Below are positions 8,673 through 18,070 of a stretch of 64,000 nucleotides of DNA, one piece after another. The DNA is from Metabacillus bambusae (GTDB lineage Bacteria > Bacillota > Bacilli > Bacillales > Bacillaceae). The notes beneath the pieces are model-generated. The model saw nothing but the letters and a program-made list of their open reading frames with translations, was not told the origin of the DNA and did no database searches. Within the stretch, counting starts at the first letter, position 1, and each line of letters starts with the position of its first letter. The position numbers were made by a program, and so were the translations under genes. The stretch spans positions 310,001 to 374,000 of the forward strand of contig NZ_JAGDEL010000001.1 of the NCBI RefSeq assembly GCF_017497975.1. The letters run 5' to 3'.

Positions 8673-9719
8673 TTATTTCCCCTCCTTTTTAAAACGAAGT
8701 AAAATCCAACGGATAAAGTAGCTTGAAGCTACGAAGAAGATAATAAGTGCAATAACTATTTCAACTAGTTCATTCGGTACACCAGCTTCTGAAGGCATGT
8801 TTAATGCTCCAATTTTCAGTCCACCAAATAATGCAGCAGCGAATATGATTCCAATTGCCGTGTTTCCTCCAATAAGGGCAACAGCGATTCCATCAAAACC
8901 AATTCCTGTAAAGCCACCCTTAACAGAAACATATTCAAACGTTCCTAAACCTTCCATCGCCCCAGCAACACCCGCAAACGCACCAGAGATAACCATAGAT
9001 AAAATAATGTTTTTATTTACATTCATCCCAGAATAATGTGCTGCATCGTGATTAAAACCTACTGCACGAAGCTCATATCCTTTTGTTGTTTTTTCAAGTA
9101 AAAACCACATCAAAAATGCTGCAATTAGTGCAATAAAAATCCCAAAGTGCATACGTGAAAAGTCAGTTATATTCTCAAAAAATTCAGAACGTAAAGATGC
9201 AGATGGAAGTACTTTTTCCGTTTTATCAGCATTATCAGTAATTACGTCTCTAATTAATGCATTTGTTACATGTAAAGCAACATAATTCATCATAATTGTA
9301 ACGATGACTTCGTGTACTTTAAATCGGGCTTTCAAAAAACCAGGAATAAATCCCCAAAGTGCACCTGCTAAACCAGCAACGATAATTGCTAGTGGAAGGT
9401 GAATAATCATTGGTAATTCAAATGCAATACCGACCCAAACCGCAGCAAGCCAACCGACTATTACTTGCCCTTCAACTCCAATGTTAAATAGACCAGTACG
9501 AAAGGCAAACGCTACCGCTAAACCTGTTAAAATATAAGGTGTTACCTGTCTAACCGTTTCACCTATATAATAAGATTCTCCGAAGATCCCATACCATAAT
9601 GCACTATACCCAGCAATCGGATCGTAACCACTAACTAACATAATGATTGCACCACAAACTAAACCTAATATAATGGCAATTATCGGAATTAGCAAATTCA
9701 TATAACGATTTAAATTCAT
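8673..9719 (-). CDS. nupP: nucleoside ABC transporter permease NupP
   Basis: This is a 348-residue permease of the BPD_transp_2 family, the same length as B. subtilis NupP (YufP). It has a long run of membrane helices, the conserved FRTGLFNIGVEGQVIVG segment near residues 71-87, and GIGFDGIAVALIGG in the C-terminal half. Its start overlaps the stop of nupO by four bases (ATGA), and its stop abuts the GTG of nupQ. The chain is therefore a tightly coupled operon encoding a heteromeric importer. Confidence 0.9.
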   Translation of the reverse strand: MNLNRYMNLLIPIIAIILGLVCGAIIMLVSGYDPIAGYSALWYGIFGESYYIGETVRQVTPYILTGLAVAFAFRTGLFNIGVEGQVIVGWLAAVWVGIAFELPMIIHLPLAIIVAGLAGALWGFIPGFLKARFKVHEVIVTIMMNYVALHVTNALIRDVITDNADKTEKVLPSASLRSEFFENITDFSRMHFGIFIALIAAFLMWFLLEKTTKGYELRAVGFNHDAAHYSGMNVNKNIILSMVISGAFAGVAGAMEGLGTFEYVSVKGGFTGIGFDGIAVALIGGNTAIGIIFAAALFGGLKIGALNMPSEAGVPNELVEIVIALIIFFVASSYFIRWILLRFKKEGK

Positions 9720-11245
9720 GATGGCTCACCTTCTTTCTGACGCTTACTACCAGCCATTAGCAATCCTAACTCCTGTTCAGTTGTTTCCTTAGGATCAACG
9801 ATATCAACTATTTTTCCTTCGTAGATAACAGCAATTCTATCACTTACATTCATAATTTCATCTAATTCAAATGAAATAAGGAGGACAGCTTTTCCGTTAT
9901 CACGTTGTTCTATTAACCGGCTATGAATGAATTCAATTGCTCCAACATCTAATCCACGTGTAGGCTGTGCTGCAATTAATAAATCAGGGTTTCGATCAAC
10001 TTCACGTCCGATTATAGCCTTTTGCTGATTTCCACCTGATAAAGCCCTTGCTAAGGTTGTTGAGCTTGGTGTTCTTACATCAAATTCCTTTATTAATTGG
10101 GAAGCTTTATCATAAATGGCTTTAAAATTTAAGACACCTCTCTTTGAAAATGGTTTTTGGTAATAGGTTTGTAGCACCATGTTCTCGCCAACAGGGAAAT
10201 CCAATACAAGGCCATGTTTATGTCTATCCTGCGGAATATGACCAATGCCTGTCTCTGTAATTTTCCTTGGGTGCATATTTGTAATGTTTTTATTATTTAT
10301 TTTAACAGTACCAGAATGCACCTTTCTTAACCCTGTAATCGCTTCAATTAATTCAGTTTGACCATTGCCATCTACACCAGCAATACCGACTATTTCACCG
10401 GCACGGATTGATAAACTTAAAGAATTTACCATCGGAACTTGACGATTATCTTTAACAACTAAATTTTCGATTGTTAATACATCTTCTTTAGGAGAAGCAG
10501 GAATTTTTTCTGTAGTAAATGAGACCTCTCGTCCTACCATTAATGAAGCTAGTTCATTTGGATTTGTATCAGATACATCTACTGTTCCAATTCCTTCCCC
10601 TTTACGAATGACTGTAACTCGATCACAAACCTCCATAATCTCCTTTAATTTATGTGTAATTAATATGATCGATTTTCCTTCGTTAATTAAAGTTTTTAAA
10701 ATTTGAATTAACTCTTTAATTTCTTGAGGAGTTAAAACTGCTGTCGGTTCGTCAAAGATTAATATTTCTGCACCGCGAAATAACGTTTTTAAAATTTCTA
10801 CTCGTTGCTGCATACCTACTGAAATATCTGAAATTTTTGCTGTAGGATCAACTTTAAGACCGTATTTCTCTGATATTTCTTTTACTTGTTTTTCTGCTTC
10901 TTTTAAATTAATTGAAGTACCTTTTTTCGGTTCATTACCTAAGATGATATTTTCTGTAACAGTAAACGTATCAACGAGCATAAAATGCTGATGAACCATC
11001 CCAATTCCTAAATCATTTGCGATGTTTGGATTCGTAATATCAACCTTTTTTCCTTTAACTCTAATTTCCCCTTTTTCCGGTTGATAAAGTCCAAAAAGCA
11101 CATTCATCAATGTTGACTTTCCTGCTCCATTTTCACCTAATAACGCATGAATTTCCCCTTTTTTAACTTGTAAAGTAATGTTATCGTTTGCAACTATTCC
11201 AGGAAATTCTTTGCGAATATTTAGCATCTCAATTACATATTCCAA
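9716..11245 (-). CDS. nupO: nucleoside ABC transporter ATPase NupO (two ABC domains)
   Basis: This is a 509-residue double-cassette ATPase of the sugar/nucleoside type. The first Walker A is GENGAGKST at about residues 37-45. The first signature, ISVGMQQRVEI, is non-canonical, as is usual in this family. The second cassette has the degenerate loop GVDGNGQTE and the canonical signature ALSGGNQQK. I chose the TTG at 11245 because AAAGGAGTG lies seven bases upstream and the length then matches NupO; an ATG at 11293 has no ribosome binding site. It is coupled to nupP by an ATGA overlap. Confidence 0.9.
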   Translation of the reverse strand: MEYVIEMLNIRKEFPGIVANDNITLQVKKGEIHALLGENGAGKSTLMNVLFGLYQPEKGEIRVKGKKVDITNPNIANDLGIGMVHQHFMLVDTFTVTENIILGNEPKKGTSINLKEAEKQVKEISEKYGLKVDPTAKISDISVGMQQRVEILKTLFRGAEILIFDEPTAVLTPQEIKELIQILKTLINEGKSIILITHKLKEIMEVCDRVTVIRKGEGIGTVDVSDTNPNELASLMVGREVSFTTEKIPASPKEDVLTIENLVVKDNRQVPMVNSLSLSIRAGEIVGIAGVDGNGQTELIEAITGLRKVHSGTVKINNKNITNMHPRKITETGIGHIPQDRHKHGLVLDFPVGENMVLQTYYQKPFSKRGVLNFKAIYDKASQLIKEFDVRTPSSTTLARALSGGNQQKAIIGREVDRNPDLLIAAQPTRGLDVGAIEFIHSRLIEQRDNGKAVLLISFELDEIMNVSDRIAVIYEGKIVDIVDPKETTEQELGLLMAGSKRQKEGEPS

Positions 11246-11334
11246 CTTGTTCACTCCTTTTCCCTGAACAACATGAAGTTTTTTATTATTCATTTTGTAA
11301 CTTAATGCTCTATTGACAAAAGCTAGCTGGTATG

Positions 11335-11390
11335 AAAATCACCAAATGCAAGTCCTCTAAATAGTTAGAAGATTTGCATTTATTGATTTT
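11335..11390 (-). other. long hairpin in the nupN-nupO intergenic region
   Basis: AAAATCA and AAATGCAA on one arm pair with TTTGCATTT and TGATTTT on the other, giving about 16 paired bases with small internal loops. It lies about 90 bases before the nupO start. Such a hairpin would stabilise the upstream nupN message, or partly terminate it, so that the binding lipoprotein is made in excess. This role is inferred. Confidence 0.55.
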
Positions 11391-11475
11391 CAGGAATAAA
11401 GGGGTGACTTTTAAATAGTACAGACCTCTCTAACAAATGGAGATATAGACACATTGTCCTATATTCGTTTAGCTA

Positions 11476-11514
11476 GAGGGTCTGACCTTTATCATTAAGT
11501 CAGCCCCTTTTTAT
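11476..11514. repeat. GGGTCTGACC palindrome just after nupN
   Basis: GAGGGTCTGACCTT is followed by AAGTCAGCCCCTTTTT. The two arms pair (GGGGCTGACTT with AAGGTCAGACCC, one mismatch), and the element starts six bases after the nupN stop. The core belongs to the same palindrome family as near 3.2 and 38.7 kb. It may act as a processing or partial termination site between nupN and nupO. Confidence 0.65.
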
Positions 11515-11520
11515 TTATCT

Positions 11521-12603
11521 TTATTTTGTAGGTACTTCAATTTCACCATTTAAGATTTTCTCTTGATATTCTTTCACTTTTGCTTTTACATCATCTGATA
11601 GATGTTCATCATGTGGAGCTGAAGCAATACCAATTGCCTCCTCTTCAATACCGTATTCTATAATTTCTCCACCTGGGAACTCACCAGCAGAAGCTTTTTC
11701 AGCAAGATCTTTAACAGCAACGTCAACACGTTTTACCATAGAAGTAAGTGTTACGTTAAAGTCTTCTCCGTCTTTCGTTTTACCGTTTCCTTCTTCATAT
11801 TGATCTTTATCAACACCGATAACCCAAAGTTCACGGTCTGGATCTTCTACTTTCAAGTCAATAGCCTCAGAGAATACACCGTTACCAGTACCACCAGCAG
11901 CATGATAAATAATGTCTGCGCCACCACCGTACATACTTGAAGCAATCGCTTTACCTTTATCAGCTGCAGTAAATGATCCAGCGTATTGAATATCAACTTT
12001 TGCAGCAGGATTAACTGCTTTTACACCTTCAACAAAACCTACTTCAAACTTTTTAATTAAATCAGATTCCATACCACCTACGAATCCAATTTTATCAGTT
12101 TTCGTTGTTAAACCAGCAACTACTCCAACTAAGTATGAACCTTGATGCTCTTTAAATGTAATGCTGGCAACGTTTGGCTGTTCTACAACACTATCAACAA
12201 TAGCAAAATGAGCATCCTTTTGTTGCTGTGCGATCTCATCTACTGCACCTTGCAATTGGAAACCAATTCCGTAAATTAAGTCATAGTCTTTACGGGCAAG
12301 AGTATTTAAGTTTGTCGCATAGTCTGCATCACTTGTTGATTGCAAATAGTTATAACCTTCCCCTTTTTCAAGGTTGTTTTCTTCACCATATTCTTGAATG
12401 CCTTCCCAAGCAGATTGGTTAAATGATTTATCGTCTACCCCACCTTCATCAGTAACCATCGCTAAAGTGAAGTTATCTTTTGAACCTTCACCGCCGCCTT
12501 CTCCACCAGCTTCTTCATTTTTATCAGCCCCACCGCCACAGCCAGCTAAAAGCGTTCCTGCTGCAAGCACTAGAGATAATGCAAGTCCATGTTTTTTCTT
12601 CAT
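11521..12603 (-). CDS. nupN: nucleoside-binding lipoprotein NupN (BMP family)
   Basis: This 360-residue extracytoplasmic binding lipoprotein has a signal peptide ending in the lipobox LAGC at residues 19-22, so Cys22 should be lipidated. A Gly/Glu-rich tether precedes a BMP-type periplasmic-binding fold with [17 protein letters not shown] near residues 52-68 and GGTGNG near the ligand pocket. It delivers guanosine and related nucleosides to NupOPQ. An AGGGGG ribosome binding site lies upstream. A gap of about 275 bases with two hairpins separates it from nupO, typical where the binding protein is needed in excess. In B. subtilis the operon responds to CodY; no clear operator is asserted here. 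Confidence 0.9.
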   Translation of the reverse strand: MKKKHGLALSLVLAAGTLLAGCGGGADKNEEAGGEGGGEGSKDNFTLAMVTDEGGVDDKSFNQSAWEGIQEYGEENNLEKGEGYNYLQSTSDADYATNLNTLARKDYDLIYGIGFQLQGAVDEIAQQQKDAHFAIVDSVVEQPNVASITFKEHQGSYLVGVVAGLTTKTDKIGFVGGMESDLIKKFEVGFVEGVKAVNPAAKVDIQYAGSFTAADKGKAIASSMYGGGADIIYHAAGGTGNGVFSEAIDLKVEDPDRELWVIGVDKDQYEEGNGKTKDGEDFNVTLTSMVKRVDVAVKDLAEKASAGEFPGGEIIEYGIEEEAIGIASAPHDEHLSDDVKAKVKEYQEKILNGEIEVPTK

Positions 12604-12666
12604 TTTTATAACCCCCTAATTAATAATTTTAATATAGCTCTTAACTACAAACAGACTTTTCGGTAC

Positions 12667-12678
12667 GATCACCTCCTT
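12667..12678 (-). promoter_or_regulatory. isolated perfect Shine-Dalgarno-like 12-mer
   Basis: On the minus strand AAGGAGGTGATC is fully complementary to the 3' end of 16S rRNA, yet no ATG, GTG or TTG follows at normal spacing. A GTG inside the motif opens a frame of only 19 codons ending before nupN. It could bind ribosomes in the nupN leader or be chance. Confidence 0.3.
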
Positions 12679-12718
12679 AAAGTCCAAATTACACTTACTT
12701 TTATCATAAAGCGAGAAT

Positions 12719-12846
12719 TCCATCGGAGGGGTTATGTTCATCCCTACTGATGGATAGCGAGACTTATCGGATCTTTACGGGCAGTTCCCCCCACACCAAT
12801 CTGCTTGGCCTCTCTAGAATCTTGAGGTGGGGGTTTTACTGCCCGT
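12719..12846 (-). other. structured intergenic element between ymfC and nupN (family C)
   Basis: On the minus strand ACGGGCAGT and CCCCCAC pair with GTGGGGG and ACTGCCCGT to give a 16-bp two-part stem (12777-12846) around a loop of about 30 bases. A second hairpin follows, CCATC/GATGG enclosing AGGG/CCCT. A string of about 30 bases around AAGTCTCGCTATCCATCAG recurs near 17.76-17.79 kb. The stem has no T tract. It could be a leader RNA, a mobile-element remnant, or a repeat. The gap 12604-12958 otherwise holds only the nupN leader. Confidence 0.55.
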
Positions 12847-12958
12847 TATGAATGGGATAAATAACACACAAGAGTTTAGCACTAACTAGTGTAGATTTTC
12901 TGACAAACTTATGTAAGAACTATAGAAAAAAAGTTAAGGGTCTATTATTATCATTTAC

Positions 12959-13684
12959 CTATAATCGTTTTCTTACAACATGAAAACTAAAGTGGTCTGC
13001 TCTAAAGTAATTTAATGAGTATAAAACCGGTCTATCTTGGTCATCAAAGTGCATTTGTTTTAACAATAGCAATGAGGTTTCAGGATCACACTCTAAAATT
13101 GGAGAAATTTTCTCATGGTAGCCAATAGGATCGATATGAGTAACAGCATAGCTAATATATATATTAGCTTTTTCTTCCAATAATTTAAATAAGGATTCCT
13201 GCTCATGATCAAAAGTTTCTGGTAAAATATGTGTCGGAATTTTATCTAAACAATAGACTACTGGCTCACCATTTGCTGTCCGTACTCTTTCTAGTAAGAA
13301 GATTTCCTCTTCTTTGTCACATTTAAACCTTTTCACATCATCATCTGTAGCACCAGTAATCAAGGATGAAAGAAATATAGTGCCTGGTGTAAGATTTGCC
13401 TTTTCAATCATTGCTGTTACACTATTTAATTGTTCTATACCTGAAGTGAATCGCGGTTTGGAGTTTACAAATGTTCCAACACCATGCCTTCTTATGATAA
13501 CGTTTTCTTCCTCAAGTATACGGAGTGCTTCTCTTAGAGTAGCCCTACTGACTCCTAAACCTTTTGAAAGTTCAAATTCAGATGGTAGTTTTTCTTTTTC
13601 CTTGTAAGTGCCATTTTCAATATCTTCTTTAATTTTATCAATAACTTGTAAATACAAGTGACGATTGTCAGATTTTATGGTCAT
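12959..13684 (-). CDS. ymfC: GntR-family (HutC-type) transcriptional regulator YmfC
   Basis: This is a 241-residue regulator, the same length as B. subtilis YmfC. An N-terminal winged helix (about residues 5-70) contains [24 protein letters not shown]-terminal UTRA ligand-binding domain follows (about 90-235). The ATG at 13684 is preceded by GGGGGCGG; a longer start at 13729 adds 15 residues unlike the family. Directly downstream lies the nup operon, so nucleosides or their importer genes are plausible ligand and target, but that is inference. A perfect 6-2-6 inverted repeat lies in its leader. Confidence 0.85.
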   Translation of the reverse strand: MTIKSDNRHLYLQVIDKIKEDIENGTYKEKEKLPSEFELSKGLGVSRATLREALRILEEENVIIRRHGVGTFVNSKPRFTSGIEQLNSVTAMIEKANLTPGTIFLSSLITGATDDDVKRFKCDKEEEIFLLERVRTANGEPVVYCLDKIPTHILPETFDHEQESLFKLLEEKANIYISYAVTHIDPIGYHEKISPILECDPETSLLLLKQMHFDDQDRPVLYSLNYFRADHFSFHVVRKRL

Positions 13685-13720
13685 TAGTCCGCCCCCAACC
13701 TTTTCCGCTATGTACAAGAG

Positions 13721-13734
13721 ATCAGACATCTGAT
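13721..13734. promoter_or_regulatory. candidate operator, inverted repeat upstream of ymfC
   Basis: ATCAGACATCTGAT is a perfect 6-2-6 inverted repeat 36 bases upstream of the ymfC start codon. Its size and place suit autoregulation by the dimeric GntR-type protein. The match is structural only. Confidence 0.35.
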
Positions 13735-13782
13735 GTTATACACCTATCTCTAATCGAAAATACTATATCATGTTTTTCGTTA

Positions 13783-13825
13783 GAAATAAATAGAAACTAA
13801 ATATTTTTGTCGAAATAAGTAGAAA
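13783..13825. repeat. direct repeat upstream of ymfC
   Basis: GAAATAAATAGAAA and GAAATAAGTAGAAA are tandem copies 29 bases apart (start to start) in the AT-rich spoIIIE-ymfC gap. They could be protein-binding sites near the ymfC promoter. No strong promoter can be assigned. Confidence 0.4.
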
Positions 13826-13978
13826 AATAAAATTAGTTTGTTAACTATATTTCTGTTTTTCATGATTTATTATACTCAATATGTAAATTTTAGATGTAAT
13901 GTGTCCAATTTTTATTGGAACTACTAGTAACAAATTTATTATAAATTTTCATTTTATTATTGAACTTGCAATTGAAAA

Positions 13979-14022
13979 CAAAAAAACAGCATACAAAATG
14001 ATTTTCACTTCGTACACTGTTT
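13979..14022 (-). terminator. terminator downstream of spoIIIE
   Basis: AACAGTGTACGAA pairs with TTTTGTATGCTGTT (some G-U pairs), followed by seven Ts on the minus strand, just after the spoIIIE stop. Confidence 0.85.
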
Positions 14023-14033
14023 AGTCTTATTCA

Positions 14034-16400
14034 TTATGAGGTTAGTTCTTCATGTCTTTCTTTTGAGAGAAGGACTTCACGAGGCTTGCTCCCTTCGTAT
14101 GGGCCTACTACTCCTCTTTCTTCCATCGCATCAATTAATCGAGCCGCTCTCGTATAACCGACACGAAATCGACGTTGTAGCATTGACACAGATGCCGTTT
14201 GCATATCAACTACAAGCTGTACAGCTTCCTCGTACAAATCATCTTGTACTTCGCTTGTTGTTTCAACTACTTCGGAAGGAATCATCTCTTCTTGATATTG
14301 TGCCTTCTGTTGAGCAATAACAAAATCAACGGTTTGTTCAACTTCATCATCCGATAAAAATGCTCCCTGAACACGAACAGGTTTTGATGCACCGACAGGT
14401 AGAAAGAGCATATCTCCTCTACCTAATAGCTTTTCAGCGCCCCCCATATCAAGTATTGTTCTAGAATCAGTTTGTGATGAAACACTGAAAGCGATTCGTG
14501 AAGGAATATTTGCTTTAATTACTCCTGTGATAACATCAACTGACGGACGTTGTGTTGCAATAATCAAATGGATTCCTGCCGCACGAGCCATTTGTGAAAG
14601 CCTAGTTATTGAATCCTCAACATCAGATGAAGCAACCATCATTAAATCTGCGAGCTCATCAACAATAACAACGATATAGGGGATTTCTGGCTGCTTTGCT
14701 TCTTCAACTCGGTTATTTCTTCTGATTATCTCATTATAACCCTCAATATTTCTCGTTCCAGTATGAGAAAACAGCTCATATCGTCTTTCCATTTCATTGA
14801 CTACTTTTTTTAAAGCTTGGGACGCTTTTTTTGGATCTGTTACGACAGGGGCGAGCAAATGCGGGACCCCATTATATACATTAAGTTCTACCATTTTAGG
14901 ATCTATCATCATAAGCTTGACTTCATGTGGCTTTGCACGCATTAAGATACTTGTGATGATCCCATTAATACAGACACTTTTCCCACTACCAGTTGAACCT
15001 GCAACTAATAAGTGAGGCATTTTATTAAGTTCAGCTAAAACAGCATCACCAGAAATATCTCTTCCCAAACCGATTAGTAGTTTTGCATCAGGTCGATCAT
15101 TCGATTTCGACTCTAATACCTCTCTTAGGGAAACCATTGCTATTTCTGAATTTGGTACTTCGATACCGACAGCAGATTTTCCTGGAATAGGGGCCTCTAT
15201 CCGAATATCCTTTGCAGCAAGAGCTAATGCTAAATCATCACTTAAATTAACAATTTTACTAACCTTAACACCTGCATCGGGGTATACCTCATATTTCGTA
15301 ACAGCTGGTCCTAAATGTACCTGAGTAACTTTAGCTTTGACACCAAAACTTTGAAATGTTTTTTCAAGCTTCCTAGCATTTTCGTAAATATTTTTCTTAT
15401 CTGCATTTTGAGCGTTTTGCTTAGGTGCTTTTAATAAATCGATTGGCGGTAGTTCATAATCTTTGTTCTCTACCTCCACAAATGTTATTGGCTGAAGAGC
15501 CTCTTGCTCTTGTGTTGATTCTTCTGTTGTTGATTTGGTAGTTCTTTGTTTTTGAGTTGATTCATTAGCAGGATTTATTTGTTGATGTGTGTCCATCATA
15601 TGAACGACCATTTCTGATGGTTCCTCAAGATCAGAAAAACTTGAAATGATTGGTTTCATAACCTCTTCATCATCAAACGATTCCATTTCCTTTTCTCTAG
15701 CCTTCTCTTCTTCCTTGTCCTTTCTATTTTGTTTTTGCTCCTCACGCTTCTTTTTCATTGCAGAGGGTAGACTTTTCATATCATCTTTAAAACCTATAGC
15801 CTGATTTTTAATAAATCTTCCAATCGGCATTAACACCTTAGCCAATGTTGCTTGTAATGATCTACCTGTAATTAAAATAACCCCAATAACAATTAGGACA
15901 ACTGCAATGATTCTTGAACCCGCTTCAGCAAATAGATAGTAGGAAGCAGCAAAAAAGAGTGCTCCTAGCATTCCCCCACCTAAATCGACAGTGCTTCCCT
16001 CACCTCTAACATCCAACCAAAACAGTTCAAGTGTGTTAGAGAGAACACTAGGGGATGCAAAAGTGCCATTATGTGAAAGCATTTTGAAAAGTGTTACATG
16101 ACTAAGTAGTAATAGAGAGGCTGTTACACAATATATGCCAATCATTTGCCGACTAAATAACCTTGGGATTTGTCGCTTCCAAATTAAACAGAGTGAGAAA
16201 AGGACAATTCCAATTAAAAACAGCATGTACCATTCTCCGCTAAAAAAGCGAAATAAATGAACGAACGTTGTACCCACAAATCCAAGCTTTGAAATAGCTA
16301 TTAGTGCAATTGCTAAAATAATTAATCCTGCAAGCTCATATTTTAACGTCTTTTTCCAATCTTCCTTCGTTTTTCTTTGTTTTCTTTTTCGTTTTGCCAT
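14034..16400 (-). CDS. spoIIIE: DNA translocase SpoIIIE (FtsK family)
   Basis: This 788-residue protein pumps the chromosome through the sporulation septum. Four membrane helices occupy about residues 20-180, followed by a charged Lys/Glu-rich linker (about 200-335). The FtsK/SpoIIIE motor has Walker A GSTGSGKS at 468-475 and a Walker B region ending [14 protein letters not shown] winged-helix gamma domain (about 720-785) reads SRS orientation sequences. The length equals that of B. subtilis SpoIIIE within one residue. It has its own terminator and lies downstream of tepA-ylzJ, as in B. subtilis. Confidence 0.95.
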   Translation of the reverse strand: MAKRKRKQRKTKEDWKKTLKYELAGLIILAIALIAISKLGFVGTTFVHLFRFFSGEWYMLFLIGIVLFSLCLIWKRQIPRLFSRQMIGIYCVTASLLLLSHVTLFKMLSHNGTFASPSVLSNTLELFWLDVRGEGSTVDLGGGMLGALFFAASYYLFAEAGSRIIAVVLIVIGVILITGRSLQATLAKVLMPIGRFIKNQAIGFKDDMKSLPSAMKKKREEQKQNRKDKEEEKAREKEMESFDDEEVMKPIISSFSDLEEPSEMVVHMMDTHQQINPANESTQKQRTTKSTTEESTQEQEALQPITFVEVENKDYELPPIDLLKAPKQNAQNADKKNIYENARKLEKTFQSFGVKAKVTQVHLGPAVTKYEVYPDAGVKVSKIVNLSDDLALALAAKDIRIEAPIPGKSAVGIEVPNSEIAMVSLREVLESKSNDRPDAKLLIGLGRDISGDAVLAELNKMPHLLVAGSTGSGKSVCINGIITSILMRAKPHEVKLMMIDPKMVELNVYNGVPHLLAPVVTDPKKASQALKKVVNEMERRYELFSHTGTRNIEGYNEIIRRNNRVEEAKQPEIPYIVVIVDELADLMMVASSDVEDSITRLSQMARAAGIHLIIATQRPSVDVITGVIKANIPSRIAFSVSSQTDSRTILDMGGAEKLLGRGDMLFLPVGASKPVRVQGAFLSDDEVEQTVDFVIAQQKAQYQEEMIPSEVVETTSEVQDDLYEEAVQLVVDMQTASVSMLQRRFRVGYTRAARLIDAMEERGVVGPYEGSKPREVLLSKERHEELTS

Positions 16401-16449
16401 AAAATGATCACCTATGTATAGTTAATGTTTTTCTTTAAAAAAATGAAGA

Positions 16450-16470
16450 AAGCAGCCGAAACTGGCTGCC
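16450..16470 (-). terminator. probable terminator after ylzJ
   Basis: GCAGCC pairs with GGCTGC around a six-base loop immediately after the ylzJ stop. A T-rich tract with seven Ts follows some 15 bases on. Confidence 0.65.
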
Positions 16471-16728
16471 TTATCGTTGCTCTCCTATTATACCATATTT
16501 CTCCTCTGGGGTTGAAATGGTCATGGTAATTTTTTGACCCGGACAATACTGATTATCTAAAAAATGACGTGGATCACTACTTAGAATTCGAACAATTTCA
16601 TATTGAGCAGTTGCTGTTTCCTGGACTAAAAGTTGAACACCGTTCATATGAATGACTGATTGCTTTTTATATTCATCTTCCATGGTTGGGAACATAAGTT
16701 CTTCTGGCATCATTGTATAGTAGATCAT
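16471..16728 (-). CDS. ylzJ: YlzJ-like small protein
   Basis: This 85-residue soluble protein belongs to the YlzJ family, named from the N-terminus [14 protein letters not shown] and from its place after tepA. It has no catalytic motif or membrane segment, and the C-terminal part is beta-rich. Its ATG overlaps the tepA stop by four bases, so the two are co-translated. Its role is unknown; the fixed pairing suggests a link to TepA or to forespore functions. Confidence 0.82.
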   Translation of the reverse strand: MIYYTMMPEELMFPTMEDEYKKQSVIHMNGVQLLVQETATAQYEIVRILSSDPRHFLDNQYCPGQKITMTISTPEEKYGIIGEQR

Positions 16729-17471
16729 TGAAGCACCTGCTTATCATCAGATTTTTCAAGAATACTATTCAGCTTTTGAATTGCTTGACCAACTCCACCG
16801 ACTTCATCAATTAACCCGTACTCTACTGCATCCTTCCCAACAACATTTGTCCCAATATCTCGCGTTAAATTCCCTTTTGAAAACATTAACTCTTTAAACT
16901 TCTCTTCAGTAATATTTGAGTGCTTCGTAACAAAATTGATGACTCGATCCTGCATCTTATCTAAATATTCAAAGGTTTGTGGTACCCCAATAACTAATCC
17001 TGTTAAACGAACAGGGTGGATTGTCATTGTTGCAGTTTCTACGATAAAGGAATGGTCACATGAAACAGCGATTGGGACACCAATCGAATGACCTCCACCT
17101 AATACTATGGAGACAGTTGGTTTTGAAATCGTGGCAAGCATCTCAGCTATAGCTAAACCTGCTTCCACATCACCACCAACGGTATTTAATATTACTAATA
17201 ATCCTTCTATATTAGGATTTTGTTCAATTGCAACGATCTGCGGGATGACATGTTCATATTTCGTTGTTTTATTTTGAGGTGGAAGTTGAATATGACCTTC
17301 AATTTGTCCAACAATTGTTAAACAATGGATTTTAGAATCTTGTCCCATCTGTGGCACATTTGTTTGGCCCAGTTGTTGTATCTTTTCAACAATTGAACTT
17401 TCTTTTCCTTCTTGCTTCTCTCCAACTTCGCTATGATCGTTCCCCTGTATGTAATGATCATGATTCGTCAA
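16725..17471 (-). CDS. tepA: ClpP-class peptidase TepA (translocation-enhancing protein)
   Basis: This 248-residue protein has the ClpP/crotonase fold. The nucleophile serine is Ser129 in GGGHSIG and the histidine is His152 in [17 protein letters not shown] near residue 96 matches the family's oxyanion region. The N-terminal 45 residues are polar and variable, with no signal peptide, so it acts in the cytosol. B. subtilis TepA is linked to protein secretion and to degradation of small acid-soluble spore proteins in germination. The start is TTG with GAAAGGATGA upstream. About 600 bases of repeats separate it from rnjB. Confidence 0.87.
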   Translation of the reverse strand: MTNHDHYIQGNDHSEVGEKQEGKESSIVEKIQQLGQTNVPQMGQDSKIHCLTIVGQIEGHIQLPPQNKTTKYEHVIPQIVAIEQNPNIEGLLVILNTVGGDVEAGLAIAEMLATISKPTVSIVLGGGHSIGVPIAVSCDHSFIVETATMTIHPVRLTGLVIGVPQTFEYLDKMQDRVINFVTKHSNITEEKFKELMFSKGNLTRDIGTNVVGKDAVEYGLIDEVGGVGQAIQKLNSILEKSDDKQVLQ

Positions 17472-17556
17472 GCTTCATCATCCTTTCTTTTTCATTCTGT
17501 TTGTAGTATTTACAACCTTGTTTATTTCATGCGAATGATAAGAAATAGACGATTCA

Positions 17557-17905
17557 AAACAAAAGCGCATGTACCTTGTTCAGCGATGTATGAACTGGAG
17601 GACTCCGTATCTAGCTGCGGCTTATAGCTCTTCGAGTCATAAGCCAATCAGCTGCCTGAGAAAAAACCACAACAATCATCTGCTTGTCTTATGCTTGTCA
17701 GAGCTGAACAGTCGCCTCGCTTTTAAATTGTATGGGATATAGCGAGACTTACATCAGTGGTTTTCTGATGGATAGTAAGACTTAACGGACTTTTACATTT
17801 ACTAACCTTTAATGTGCAGCAAATAAAACACAAAGAGCACGAGCGTTCGATGTTGACTTAGCGTATAAGGGGTGTAAAGTTCAATAGTCGCTGGAGGAGG
17901 ATGTC
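17557..17905. repeat. composite of degraded family A and family C repeats
   Basis: A family A-like left end (AAAGCGCATGTACCTTGTTCAGC) starts near 17557. GGCTTATAGC and CATAAGCC form an inner hairpin near 17620-17645. A second, inverted family A left end lies at about 17676-17722. A tail AGTCGCTGGAGGAGGATGTC near 17890 resembles the right end of copy 1. Between them 17745-17787 carries the family C string with the hairpin CATCAG/CTGATG. I read this as repeats inserted into repeats. No gene is visible in 17472-18070. Confidence 0.6.
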
Positions 17906-17957
17906 AAAGCTCTTAACCACAATAGAAACAATTTTATTATTTTCTTCACATTGAAAA

Positions 17958-17988
17958 GAGACTGACAATTCAATCATGTGTCAGTCTC
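17958..17988 (-). terminator. terminator downstream of rnjB
   Basis: GAGACTGACA pairs perfectly with TGTCAGTCTC around an 11-base loop, followed by a short T run on the minus strand, about 80 bases after the rnjB stop. Confidence 0.8.
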
Positions 17989-18070
17989 AAGCCAAATTAA
18001 AGTATATTCAACAACTTTGTCTTACAAGCGTTTTCAATCTATTAAAAATCAACGTTACATTGATTTTTCA

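Noticed and set aside
12661-12690. Fragment of a 16S rRNA gene
   Set aside because: Only 12 bases match the 16S 3' end. The flanks do not match.
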